DNA from: Prevotella sp. CAG:1031
GTDB lineage: Bacteria > Bacteroidota > Bacteroidia > Bacteroidales > Muribaculaceae
DNA: 62,720 bases
Direction of reading: 5' to 3'
NCBI GenBank assembly: GCA_000431215.1
Contig: HF985566.1
Span: 14,733-77,452, forward strand
The stretch's first letter is position 1; the number at the start of each line of letters is the position of its first letter. Below the pieces are notes generated by a model that worked only from the letters and a program-made list of their open reading frames with translations, had not been told where the DNA came from and did no database searches. A program made the position numbers and the translations under genes. Positions 50,372 through 58,463 of the stretch are shown in pieces.

Positions 50372-52600
50372 TCAATGGCGCGGGCCACGGTCGCCACGCT
50401 CACGTCGCGGGCCGCGTTCGCCTCTTTCGCCACGGTCGCCGCCTTCGCGACGCGGGCCGCGTTCGCGGGGCGGACGCTCTACCCAGCCTTCGGGCTTGGG
50501 CAGCAGGCTGCGCATCGACAGGCGGTATTTGCCGGTCTTCTTGTCGATTTCGATGAGCTTGACTTCAACCTCGTCGCCTTCCTTGAGGCCGCTTGCGGCC
50601 ATGTCGGGGAGGCGTTCCCACGAGATCTCGCTGATATGGAGCAGACCGTCGCGGTTGGGCATGAACTGGACGAAGGCGCCGAAGTCGAGAATCGACTGCA
50701 CACGGCCTTTGTAGACCTTGCCCTCTTCGGGAAGCTCGACAATGGCGTTGATGAGTTCCATAGCCTTGTCGATCGACTCCTTGTTGGCAGCGGCAACTTC
50801 GATATAACCGCCCTCGTCGATTTCGTCGATGCTGACGGTGGCTCCGCTGGCCTCCTGAATGCCCTGGATGACTTTTCCGCCCGGGCCGATGACGGCGCCG
50901 ATGAGCTCTTTCGGAATGAGAAGAGTCTGGATGCGCGGAACGTGGGGCTTGTAGTCTTCGCGCGGCTGCGGGATTGTCTCGTTGATTATGTTGAGGATGT
51001 GGAGGCGGCCTTCGCGAGCCTGGTTGAGGGCGCGCTCGAGAATTTCGTAGCTGAGGCCGTCACACTTGATGTCCATCTGGGTGGCGGTGATACCGTCGGC
51101 GGTTCCGGTCACCTTGAAGTCCATGTCGCCGAGGTGGTCTTCGTCGCCGAGGATGTCGCTGAGGATGGCGTATTTAGTGCCGTCGCTGATAAGACCCATG
51201 GCGATACCGGCAACGGGCTTGCGCATCTTGACGCCGGCGTCGAGCAGCGAGAGGGTGCCGGCGCAGACGGTGGCCATCGACGACGAGCCGTTGCTCTCGA
51301 GGATGTCGCTGACAATTCGGCAGGTGTAGGGGAAGTCCTCGGGGAACATGCGCTTGAGGGCGCGGTGGGCGAGGTTGCCGTGGCCGATCTCGCGGCGTCC
51401 AACTCCGCGCGGGGCGCGGGCTTCGCCTGTCGAGAACGGGGGGAAGTTATAGTGGAGCAGGAAACGCTCGTGTCCCTGATTGAGGACGTCGTCGACGAGT
51501 TTCTCGTCGAGCTTGGTGCCGAGGGTCACGGTTGCGAGAGCCTGAGTCTCGCCGCGGGTGAAGACGGCGCTTCCGTGAGGGCCGGGCAGATAGTCAACCT
51601 CACACCAGATGGGGCGGATCTCGTTGGTCTTGCGACCGTCGAGACGGATGCCCTCGTCGAGGACGCAGCGGCGCATGGCCTCTTTCTCGACGTCGTGGTA
51701 GTAGCGTTTGACCATCGGCTCTTTCTCTTCGCGCTCTTCTTCGGGCAGCGAGTCGATATATTCCTGACAGATGGCGTCGAACGAGTCCTGACGCCAGTGT
51801 TTGTCGGCGCTGCCCTGCTTGGCGATGGCGTAGGCCTTGTCGTAGCATTTGTCGTGGACATCCTGACGCAGAGCCTCGTCGTTGACTTCGTGGCAGTATT
51901 CGCGCTTGACGGTCGAGCCGACCTCTTCGGCGAGCTCCATCTGAGCCTTGCACTGAACCTTGATGGCGTCGTGGGCAACGCGGAGAGCTTCGAGCAGAGT
52001 TGCCTCGCTCACTTCGTTCATCTCGCCTTCGACCATCATGATATTGTCGTAGGTGGCGCCGACCATAAGCTCGAGGTCAGCTCCTTCGGCCTGTTCGAAG
52101 GTCGGGTCGATGATGAATTTGCCGTCTTTGAGCACGATACGAACCTCCGAGATCGGGGCTTCGAAGGGAATATCGCTGACGGCGAGGGCTGCCGAGGCGG
52201 CGAGGCCGGCCAGGGCGTCGGGCATATCTTTGCCGTCGGTCGAGTAGAGGGTAACCTGCACGATCGTGTCGGCGTGATAATTCGAGGGGAACAGGGGGCG
52301 CAGAACGCGGTCGACCAGACGTGAAGTCAGAATCTCGTAGTCGCTGGCGCGTCCTTCGCGCTTGAGGAAGCCGCCGGGATAGCGCCCGAAGGCCGAGTAT
52401 TTTTCCTTATACTCTACTTGGAGGGGCATAAAGTCGACCCCTTCGCCGGCCTCTTTGGCCGTCACTACTGTCGCAAGAAGCATCGTGTTGCCCATGCGCA
52501 GTTCAACCGCTCCATCAGCCTGCTTGGCCAGTTTGCCGGTCTCAAGTGTGATGGTCCGGCCATCACCCAGGTCGATGGTTTTCTTGATTGGTTTCAACAT
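50372..52600 (-). CDS. pnp: Polyribonucleotide nucleotidyltransferase
   Basis: A 742-residue 3'-5' phosphorolytic exoribonuclease of RNA turnover. Two RNase PH domains (about 10-230 and 320-550, with FPPFSTGEARAPRGVGRREI and the GDEDHLGDMDFKVTGT metal site), a KH domain (IQTLLIPKELIGAVIGPGGK) and an S1 domain (GKVYKGRVQSILDFGAFVQF). The last 35 residues form an Arg/Gly-rich tail made of RGERG and RGPRR units, common in this phylum and probably RNA binding. Own promoter and terminator. Confidence 0.96.
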   Translation of the reverse strand: MLKPIKKTIDLGDGRTITLETGKLAKQADGAVELRMGNTMLLATVVTAKEAGEGVDFMPLQVEYKEKYSAFGRYPGGFLKREGRASDYEILTSRLVDRVLRPLFPSNYHADTIVQVTLYSTDGKDMPDALAGLAASAALAVSDIPFEAPISEVRIVLKDGKFIIDPTFEQAEGADLELMVGATYDNIMMVEGEMNEVSEATLLEALRVAHDAIKVQCKAQMELAEEVGSTVKREYCHEVNDEALRQDVHDKCYDKAYAIAKQGSADKHWRQDSFDAICQEYIDSLPEEEREEKEPMVKRYYHDVEKEAMRRCVLDEGIRLDGRKTNEIRPIWCEVDYLPGPHGSAVFTRGETQALATVTLGTKLDEKLVDDVLNQGHERFLLHYNFPPFSTGEARAPRGVGRREIGHGNLAHRALKRMFPEDFPYTCRIVSDILESNGSSSMATVCAGTLSLLDAGVKMRKPVAGIAMGLISDGTKYAILSDILGDEDHLGDMDFKVTGTADGITATQMDIKCDGLSYEILERALNQAREGRLHILNIINETIPQPREDYKPHVPRIQTLLIPKELIGAVIGPGGKVIQGIQEASGATVSIDEIDEGGYIEVAAANKESIDKAMELINAIVELPEEGKVYKGRVQSILDFGAFVQFMPNRDGLLHISEISWERLPDMAASGLKEGDEVEVKLIEIDKKTGKYRLSMRSLLPKPEGWVERPPRERGPRREGGDRGERGERGPRRERGDRGPRH

Positions 52601-52642
52601 CTTTTAAATTGTTACAATATTCAGCTAAATGTAAAATGCCCA

Positions 52643-52650
52643 CAAAGTTA
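52643..52650 (-). promoter_or_regulatory. Promoter -7 box for pnp
   Basis: The minus strand reads TAACTTTG, about 42 nt from the ATG. Confidence 0.65.
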
Positions 52651-52712
52651 GCTATTATTTCCGAAACGCCCAACTTTCGCGCTGCTTTTTCAGTTTTCTC
52701 GTTTGTTTTTGC

Positions 52713-52720
52713 TAACTTTG
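52713..52720 (+). promoter_or_regulatory. Promoter -7 box for the glycan cluster
   Basis: TAACTTTG, 31 nt before the ATG of the acetylesterase gene. Confidence 0.65.
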
Positions 52721-52751
52721 TCGAGATATTTTTTTACCGTTTACCTATAGC

Positions 52752-54200
52752 ATGAAAAAACTTAATTCTGTCTTGCTTATTTCTATGTTGGCATTGGCGC
52801 CCGCCGCAATGGCGCGCGTAGAGATGCCCGCCCAGCTGGGCGACAATGCCGTGCTTCAGCAGCAGGCCGATGTGCGTCTGTGGGGACGCGCCAAAGCCGG
52901 CTCTCAGGTAGAGATCGCTCCGTCGTGGACTTCGTCGAAAACTGTTGTAAAGGCCGGCAGCGACGGCCGATGGCAGGCTACGGTAGCAACTCCCGCCGCA
53001 AGTTATACCCCTTATGAAATCACCGTCACCGACGGCGACGGCCCCGCGGCCACAATGAAGAATGTGCTCGTTGGCGAAGTTTGGATCGCTTCGGGCCAGT
53101 CGAATATGGAGATGCCTCTCCGCGGATTCTGGACCCAGCCTATCGAGGGCGCGCAGGAAGAGATTGTCTTCTCGGGCGAGTGGAAAAACCGCGTCAGAAT
53201 GGCAACCGTTCCGAAGCGCCGCAGCTACACGGTCATGGACACTGTCAGCGGCTCGTGGCAGGTGCCGGCGCCCGGAACCACCCCGGAGTTCAGCGCTCTG
53301 GCGTGGCATTTCGCCAAGTCGCTCAACAGGATTCTCGATGTGCCGGTAGGCGTTATCGCATGCGCCTACGGAGGCAGCAGTGTCGAAAGCTGGCTGCCGC
53401 AGACAACCGTCGACAGCTATCCCGGGTGGAGTGTCGAACGCGAGAAAAATGACCCCGACCAGAAAGACTGGGAACGCGCGTCGGCGATGTATAACGCGAT
53501 GCAACAGCCGATCGCCGGTTACACGGCCCGCGGTTTCATCTGGAATCAGGGGGAGACCAACGTAGGCCGTCACGCCGAGTTTGTCGGACATATGAGCGGC
53601 CTTATAGCCCAATGGCGCAAAGACTGGGGCAATCCCGACATGCCGTTCTATCAGACGCAGCTCCCGGGCTGGGACTACAGCGATGTCGACGCCACCAACG
53701 CCGCCCTGCTCCGCGAGGCTCAGGCCCGTTGCGCCGAAACGGTTCCGAACGGCGGTTTTGTCTGCACCATCGACCTGACCTATCCCTACGAATCGAAAGA
53801 TATTCACGCCTGTCAGAAAAAGCCTATCGGCGAGCGGATGGCCATGCTGGCGGCAAAAGATACATATAAAGTCGACGGGATGCCTTACAGCTATCCCTCG
53901 TTCAAATCGATGAAAGTCGACGGTAAGAAAGCCCATATCGAACTCAACGATGCCTGGAACGGCCTGACGCCGAACAACACACCGCTCGAAGGCTTTCAGG
54001 CCGCCGGCAGTGACGGTGTCTATCATCCGGCACGCGCCGTGGTCAGACTCAACACCCTCGGAATCGACATCGAATGTGACGACGTCGACCGAATCGTAAA
54101 CGTCCGTTATGCCTTCACCAACTTCCCGCGCGGAGAGCGGGTGCGCGACCTGATGGGGATGCCTCTGCTGCCTTTCCGCACCGACAACTTCGAAAAGTAA
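52752..54200 (+). CDS. Sialate O-acetylesterase-like carbohydrate esterase
   Basis: A 482-residue secreted SGNH esterase (signal peptide to about residue 21). It begins with a small beta domain (LGDNAVLQQQADVRLWG) typical of sialate O-acetylesterase relatives. The nucleophile is Ser117 in WIASGQSNMEMP, the oxyanion block is GFIWNQGETN, and the Asp-His pair lies in SKDIHACQKKPIGERMA near residue 360, where the usual Pro after DIH is Ala. The family removes acetyl groups from sialic acid or from plant polysaccharides. Next to a GH5 mannanase-like gene, acetylated mannan is the more likely substrate, but that is inference. Confidence 0.85.
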   Translation: MKKLNSVLLISMLALAPAAMARVEMPAQLGDNAVLQQQADVRLWGRAKAGSQVEIAPSWTSSKTVVKAGSDGRWQATVATPAASYTPYEITVTDGDGPAATMKNVLVGEVWIASGQSNMEMPLRGFWTQPIEGAQEEIVFSGEWKNRVRMATVPKRRSYTVMDTVSGSWQVPAPGTTPEFSALAWHFAKSLNRILDVPVGVIACAYGGSSVESWLPQTTVDSYPGWSVEREKNDPDQKDWERASAMYNAMQQPIAGYTARGFIWNQGETNVGRHAEFVGHMSGLIAQWRKDWGNPDMPFYQTQLPGWDYSDVDATNAALLREAQARCAETVPNGGFVCTIDLTYPYESKDIHACQKKPIGERMAMLAAKDTYKVDGMPYSYPSFKSMKVDGKKAHIELNDAWNGLTPNNTPLEGFQAAGSDGVYHPARAVVRLNTLGIDIECDDVDRIVNVRYAFTNFPRGERVRDLMGMPLLPFRTDNFEK

Positions 54201-54222
54201 TTCACTACCTTATATTATTATC

Positions 54223-55506
54223 GTGAAAAAGATTCATACACTGCTTCTTGCAGGAGTTGTGGCGGCGTCGGCTCTCGGCGGATGCGCCACCAAAAAAGCC
54301 GATGCCAACGACAGCGAGATGGTCAGAGTGGCCGACGGCGAGTTTATGATAGGCGATTCGGCCTACAGGTTTGTCGGCGTCAATATGTGGTATGGCGCCA
54401 TCCTCGGAAGCGAGGGGCGCGGGGGCGACCGTCAGCGCCTCGAACGCGAGCTTGATTCGCTTGAGGCCATCGGAGTCAATAATCTCCGAATCCTCGTGGG
54501 AGGTGACGGCGAAGAGGGCATCCCATCGCATATCTCGCCCGTTTTGCAGACAGGGCCGGGGCAATATAACGACACACTGTTGCGCGGCCTCGACTATCTT
54601 CTGACACGTCTTGAGGCCCACAATATGAAGGCCGTGCTCTATCTCAACAACGCATGGGAGTGGAGCGGTGGATATGGCGCCTATCTCGAATGGGCCGGTG
54701 CCGGAAAGGCTCCCGTGCCAGTTGTCGACGGATGGGACAAATATCAGACATATATTGCTCAGTTTGTCCATAATGACTCGGCCAAACGGCTGGTTTACAA
54801 TCATATCCGCAATATCGTCGGCCGCACCAACTCGATAACCGGAAAGCCCTACAAGGATTCGCCGGCCATAATGACATGGGAAATCGCCAACGAGCCGCGT
54901 GCCTTCGGCGAAGATTCGCTCTCGAAAGCGCGCCTCGAGGACTATATCCTTACTTCGGCACGCATAATCAAGGAGATCGACCCGAACCATCTCGTGTCGA
55001 CCGGTTCGGAGGGCCTTTACGGCTGCGAGCGCGATCTCGACCTTTGGGCGCGTATCCATCAGGCTCCCGAGATCGATTACGCTATTTTCCATCTCTGGCC
55101 CTACAACTGGCGTTGGGTCGACTCGGCCACGACCGTCAGCGGTGTCGATTCGGCCTGGATGAAGTCGAAGGAGTATATTGATAAGCATATCAACGCCTTC
55201 AAGGGCAAGCCTATCGTTCTCGAAGAGTTCGGCTATCCGCGCGATTTCATGAGCTATGCTCCCGGAAGTCCCACGGTCGGGCGCGACAAATTCTTCGAAT
55301 ATGTGCTCGACATGATTTTCAAAGATGGCAAAATCAGCGGATGCAACATCTGGGGGTGGGGAGGCACGGCAGTCCCGCGCCACGACAACTGGCAGGCCGG
55401 CGATCCCTATGTCGGCGACCCGGCTCAGGAGCCGCAGGGCCTGTATTCGGTGTTTGCTGCTGACAGATCGACAATCGATATTATCAAACGTTATTCGCGC
55501 CGCTGA
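54223..55506 (+). CDS. GH5 family mannanase-like glycoside hydrolase, lipoprotein
   Basis: A 427-residue lipoprotein (lipobox LGGC, Cys21) read from a GTG start. Its TIM barrel begins FVGVNMWYGAILGSEGRGGD, as in GH5 subfamily 7 beta-mannanases. The acid/base is Glu224 in TWEIANEPRAF, and the nucleophile is most likely Glu335 in IVLEEFGYPRD. IFHLWPYNWRWV and NIWGWGG line the cleft. It would cut beta-1,4-mannan backbones. It lies 22 nt after the esterase and abuts the GH2 gene directly. The subfamily call is from memory of its signatures. Confidence 0.85.
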   Translation: MKKIHTLLLAGVVAASALGGCATKKADANDSEMVRVADGEFMIGDSAYRFVGVNMWYGAILGSEGRGGDRQRLERELDSLEAIGVNNLRILVGGDGEEGIPSHISPVLQTGPGQYNDTLLRGLDYLLTRLEAHNMKAVLYLNNAWEWSGGYGAYLEWAGAGKAPVPVVDGWDKYQTYIAQFVHNDSAKRLVYNHIRNIVGRTNSITGKPYKDSPAIMTWEIANEPRAFGEDSLSKARLEDYILTSARIIKEIDPNHLVSTGSEGLYGCERDLDLWARIHQAPEIDYAIFHLWPYNWRWVDSATTVSGVDSAWMKSKEYIDKHINAFKGKPIVLEEFGYPRDFMSYAPGSPTVGRDKFFEYVLDMIFKDGKISGCNIWGWGGTAVPRHDNWQAGDPYVGDPAQEPQGLYSVFAADRSTIDIIKRYSRR

Positions 55507-57999
55507 ATGAAAAAGACTGTGCTGTCGGCTGCAATGTCGACAATTCTGCTTGCTGCGTCCGCCAATGTCAACGACCGCGTTTCGTTTAACGGCGGCTGGC
55601 TTTTCGAACTCCAGCCGACGGGAACGACGGTAGTCGACCGTCAGGCAGCTGATACCGACGATTCTTCATGGCGTTCGCTCGATCTGCCTCACGACTGGGC
55701 TGTCGAAGGGGATTTCTCTGAGGATAATCCCTGCGGCACGAGCGGAGGTGCCCTGCCGGGAGGCACGGGCTGGTATCGCAAGCATTTCCCGACGCCTGCC
55801 GACCTCGGCGAGGGGGGCCGTGTGTTCGTCGACTTCGACGGCGTGTATATGAACTCGACAGTCTATGTCAACGGAAAGAAAGCCGGCGAACGCCCCTACG
55901 GCTACTCTTCGTTTACGTGTGACATTACACCTTTCCTCAGTCCGGCCGGCGACAACGTCATCGCCGTCAAGGTCGACAACTCGCAGCAGCCCAACTCGCG
56001 ATGGTATTCGGGCTGCGGAATCTACCGCAATGTATGGTTGCGGTCAACATCAGGCGTGTTCATGCCTCTGTGGGGAATGCATGCCGTTCCTGTTGTCGGA
56101 GCTGACGGAAACGGCACGGTCGATGTCGCTACCGATGTCGAGAACACGGGCAATAAGAAAAGAGATGTCACAGTGGTCACAACCCTGCTTGCCCCCGACG
56201 GTAGTGTTGCCGCAAAAAAAGAGACAACGGTCGCAGTGAATCCCGGATCGGTGGCTACTGCCTCGCAGCAGCTCGAAGTCGGCACCCCGAAACTCTGGTC
56301 GCCGAAGTCGCCCGCGCTCTACACTGTCCGCACCGAGCTTTTTTCCGGCGGAAAGCGTCAGGGCATATATGAGAGCAAAACCGGCTTCCGCACACTGAAA
56401 TTCGATGCTTCGGAAGGGTTCTCGATCAACGGAGAGCGCATGAAAATCCGCGGAGTCTGCCTCCATCACGACGCAGGCGCGCTGGGTGCCGTCGTCAATC
56501 GGCGTGCCATAGAGCGTCAGCTCCAGATTCTCAAGGAGATGGGCGCCAATGCCGTGCGCACTTCCCATAATCCGCCCGCGCCCGAGCTGCTTGACGTGTG
56601 CGACTCGCTGGGCATAATGGTCATGGACGAGGCTTTCGATATGTGGCGCAAGAAGAAAAACAAATATGACTACGGCTGTTATTTCAACGAATGGCACGAA
56701 CGCGACCTGAGCGACTTCGTCAGGCGCGACCGCAACCATCCGTCGGTAATAATCTGGAGCATCGGCAATGAGATCTACGAGCAGTGGATCCATGCCGACG
56801 CCGACACTCTCAGCCTTGACGAAGCCAACAGGCTTCTGCGTCTCGACGACGTCATTGCCCGGAATGATACCTCAATGTCGATTAACTCGCTTCTTACCGC
56901 CAAACTTGCCGGTATCGTCCGTGATCTCGACCAGACGCGCCCGGTGACGGCCGGATGCAACGAGCCGTCGCCCGTCAGCCATCTGTTCCGTTCGGGTGCT
57001 CTCGATCTTATCGGCTACAACTATTTCGAGAAATGGTATAAGAAAGTTCCTGAAAACTTTCCCGGTAAGCCGTTTATAATAACGGAGAGCGTCTCGGCGC
57101 TGATGACGCGCGGCTATTACCGTATGCCCTCAGACAGCCTGTTTGTGTGGCCCACCTATCCGACATTCTCCGATCCGTCGTTCGCCTGCTCATCCTACGG
57201 CAACTGCCATGTTCCCTGGGGCACGACCCACGAGCATTCCATGGCCGACACTGAGAACAATGACTTTATCTGCGGTCAGTTCGTCTGGACCGGCTTCGAC
57301 TATCTCGGCGAACCGACCCCCTACGGATGGCCCGCACGCAGCTCGTATTTCGGCATCGTCGACCTCGCCGGGTTCCCAAAAGATGTCTATTATATGTATC
57401 AGAGCCACTGGCGCGACGATATTGACGTGCTCCATCTTTTCCCTCACTGGAACTGGGAGCCGGGGCGCGAGGTCGAGGTCATGGCCTATTATAACAATGC
57501 CGACGAAGTCGAGCTCTTCGTCAACGGCCGGACGCAGGGCGTGCGCCCGCGCGAGCAGGGAAGCTGCCGCGCCGTGTGGCGCGTTGTCAGCGAGCCGGGC
57601 GTGATAGAGGCTGTCAGCCGCCGCAACGGCCGCGAGGTTGCGCGCCGTCAGGTGAAGACCGCAGGCGCTCCCGCTGCTGTCAGGCTCACTGCCGACCGTC
57701 AGGCGATACGCCCCAACGGCGATCTCTGCTATATCACTGTCGACATCGTTGATGACGAAGGCAATATCTGTCCGTGGGCCGAGAACGAGGTGACATTCTC
57801 GGTCGGAGGCTCCGGCGAGAATGTCGGCGTCGACAACGGTTCGCCTATATCGCTTGAACGCTTCAAGGCCGACCGCCGCAAGGCTTTCTACGGAAAGGCG
57901 CTGCTCATCGTGAAATCTTCCGATACTCCTGGCGCGATTACCGTTTCGGCCACATCGCCCGGCCTGAAATCAGATAAAATAGAAGTAATATCGAAATGA
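55507..57999 (+). CDS. GH2 family glycoside hydrolase (beta-galactosidase/mannosidase type)
   Basis: An 830-residue exported enzyme: signal peptide (about 1-19), a sugar-binding jelly roll (FNGGWLFELQ, LPHDWAVEGDF), an immunoglobulin-like domain, the TIM barrel with acid/base Glu422 in VIIWSIGNEIYEQW and nucleophile Glu527 in PFIITESVS, and C-terminal beta domains (RLTADRQAIRPNGDLCYITV). The HNPPAPELLDVCDSLG and MDEAFDMWR blocks are those of beta-galactosidase-like GH2 enzymes; a mannosidase role would fit the neighbours. The ATG follows the GH5 stop without a gap. The end overlaps a GH3 remnant. Confidence 0.88.
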   Translation: MKKTVLSAAMSTILLAASANVNDRVSFNGGWLFELQPTGTTVVDRQAADTDDSSWRSLDLPHDWAVEGDFSEDNPCGTSGGALPGGTGWYRKHFPTPADLGEGGRVFVDFDGVYMNSTVYVNGKKAGERPYGYSSFTCDITPFLSPAGDNVIAVKVDNSQQPNSRWYSGCGIYRNVWLRSTSGVFMPLWGMHAVPVVGADGNGTVDVATDVENTGNKKRDVTVVTTLLAPDGSVAAKKETTVAVNPGSVATASQQLEVGTPKLWSPKSPALYTVRTELFSGGKRQGIYESKTGFRTLKFDASEGFSINGERMKIRGVCLHHDAGALGAVVNRRAIERQLQILKEMGANAVRTSHNPPAPELLDVCDSLGIMVMDEAFDMWRKKKNKYDYGCYFNEWHERDLSDFVRRDRNHPSVIIWSIGNEIYEQWIHADADTLSLDEANRLLRLDDVIARNDTSMSINSLLTAKLAGIVRDLDQTRPVTAGCNEPSPVSHLFRSGALDLIGYNYFEKWYKKVPENFPGKPFIITESVSALMTRGYYRMPSDSLFVWPTYPTFSDPSFACSSYGNCHVPWGTTHEHSMADTENNDFICGQFVWTGFDYLGEPTPYGWPARSSYFGIVDLAGFPKDVYYMYQSHWRDDIDVLHLFPHWNWEPGREVEVMAYYNNADEVELFVNGRTQGVRPREQGSCRAVWRVVSEPGVIEAVSRRNGREVARRQVKTAGAPAAVRLTADRQAIRPNGDLCYITVDIVDDEGNICPWAENEVTFSVGGSGENVGVDNGSPISLERFKADRRKAFYGKALLIVKSSDTPGAITVSATSPGLKSDKIEVISK

Positions 58000-58097
58000 C
58001 CGAGCCGGGAACGTTCCGTGCACTTGTCGGCTCATCTTCGGCCGACATCGCCGCCTCGTTCCCTTTCGAACTGAAATATAAGCTGTTGCAGAACTAG
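57996..58097 (+). pseudogene. C-terminal remnant of a GH3 glycosidase
   Basis: A 33-codon frame whose ATG overlaps the GH2 stop (ATGA). Its sequence TEPGTFRALVGSSSADI then FPFEL is the closing segment of the fibronectin-III-like domain at the C-terminus of GH3 beta-glucosidases. Nothing else of GH3 remains. The likely history is a deletion joining the end of a GH3 gene to the end of the GH2 gene. The present ATG probably arose by chance at the join. Confidence 0.6.
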
Positions 58098-58194
58098 TCT
58101 TTATATGATTTTCCGGCCCTGAATGTGGTAGCGTGCCTTTTTCGGAGACGTTGATTCTTATATATAAAGGAGTTTTGTAACACCTTCGAGGTTG

Positions 58195-58269
58195 TCAGGA
58201 GTCGCCAAACTTCCGGCTGACGTCGTCACGCAGAGGCTTGAAGTAAAGAGCGGGCTTGGTGTCGGGCAT
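58195..58269 (-). CDS. Possible 24-residue small protein
   Basis: A minus-strand frame beginning MPDTKPALYFKPL, with protein-like composition. A TATTTTTG box lies at 58309-58302, about 33 nt upstream of the ATG. The frame could be a small protein or the 5' end of a truncated gene; I do not recognise the family. Support is limited to composition and the promoter box. Confidence 0.25.
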   Translation of the reverse strand: MPDTKPALYFKPLRDDVSRKFGDS

Positions 58270-58403
58270 AATGAAAAGTGATGGTGTATCAAATCTGGTA
58301 ACAAAAATACGAAAACAACTCTTTCCCGCTTTACCGGCGTGAGAATCCAATAGAGAGAGAACCTGTGTCTGAAGATTGTCGTGAAGTGGTTATTTTTCAG
58401 TAT

Positions 58404-58434
58404 TTGAGGGCTGCCGGGTTTGTTGTAACTTTGC
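58404..58434 (+). promoter_or_regulatory. Promoter of the GH97 gene
   Basis: TTTG at 58404-58407, a 19-nt spacer and TAACTTTG at 58427-58434, 30 nt before the GTG start. A textbook match, so GH97 is a separate unit from the GH2 gene. Confidence 0.8.
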
Positions 58435-58463
58435 GGACGGATTAATTCATACTTACCTTCATC

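Larger units (their letters stand above)
58098..58463. other. Intergenic region between the GH3 remnant and GH97
   Basis: Contains a short minus-strand frame (58195-58269) with a possible promoter, and near its right end the GH97 promoter. I see no terminator hairpin, RNA gene or longer gene; 58098-58190 shows nothing recognisable. Confidence 0.6.

Noticed and set aside
50375..52324. 649-codon plus-strand frame opposite pnp
   Set aside because: Long because GC-rich codon bias suppresses stops on the opposite strand; the composition is unnatural and pnp is certain.
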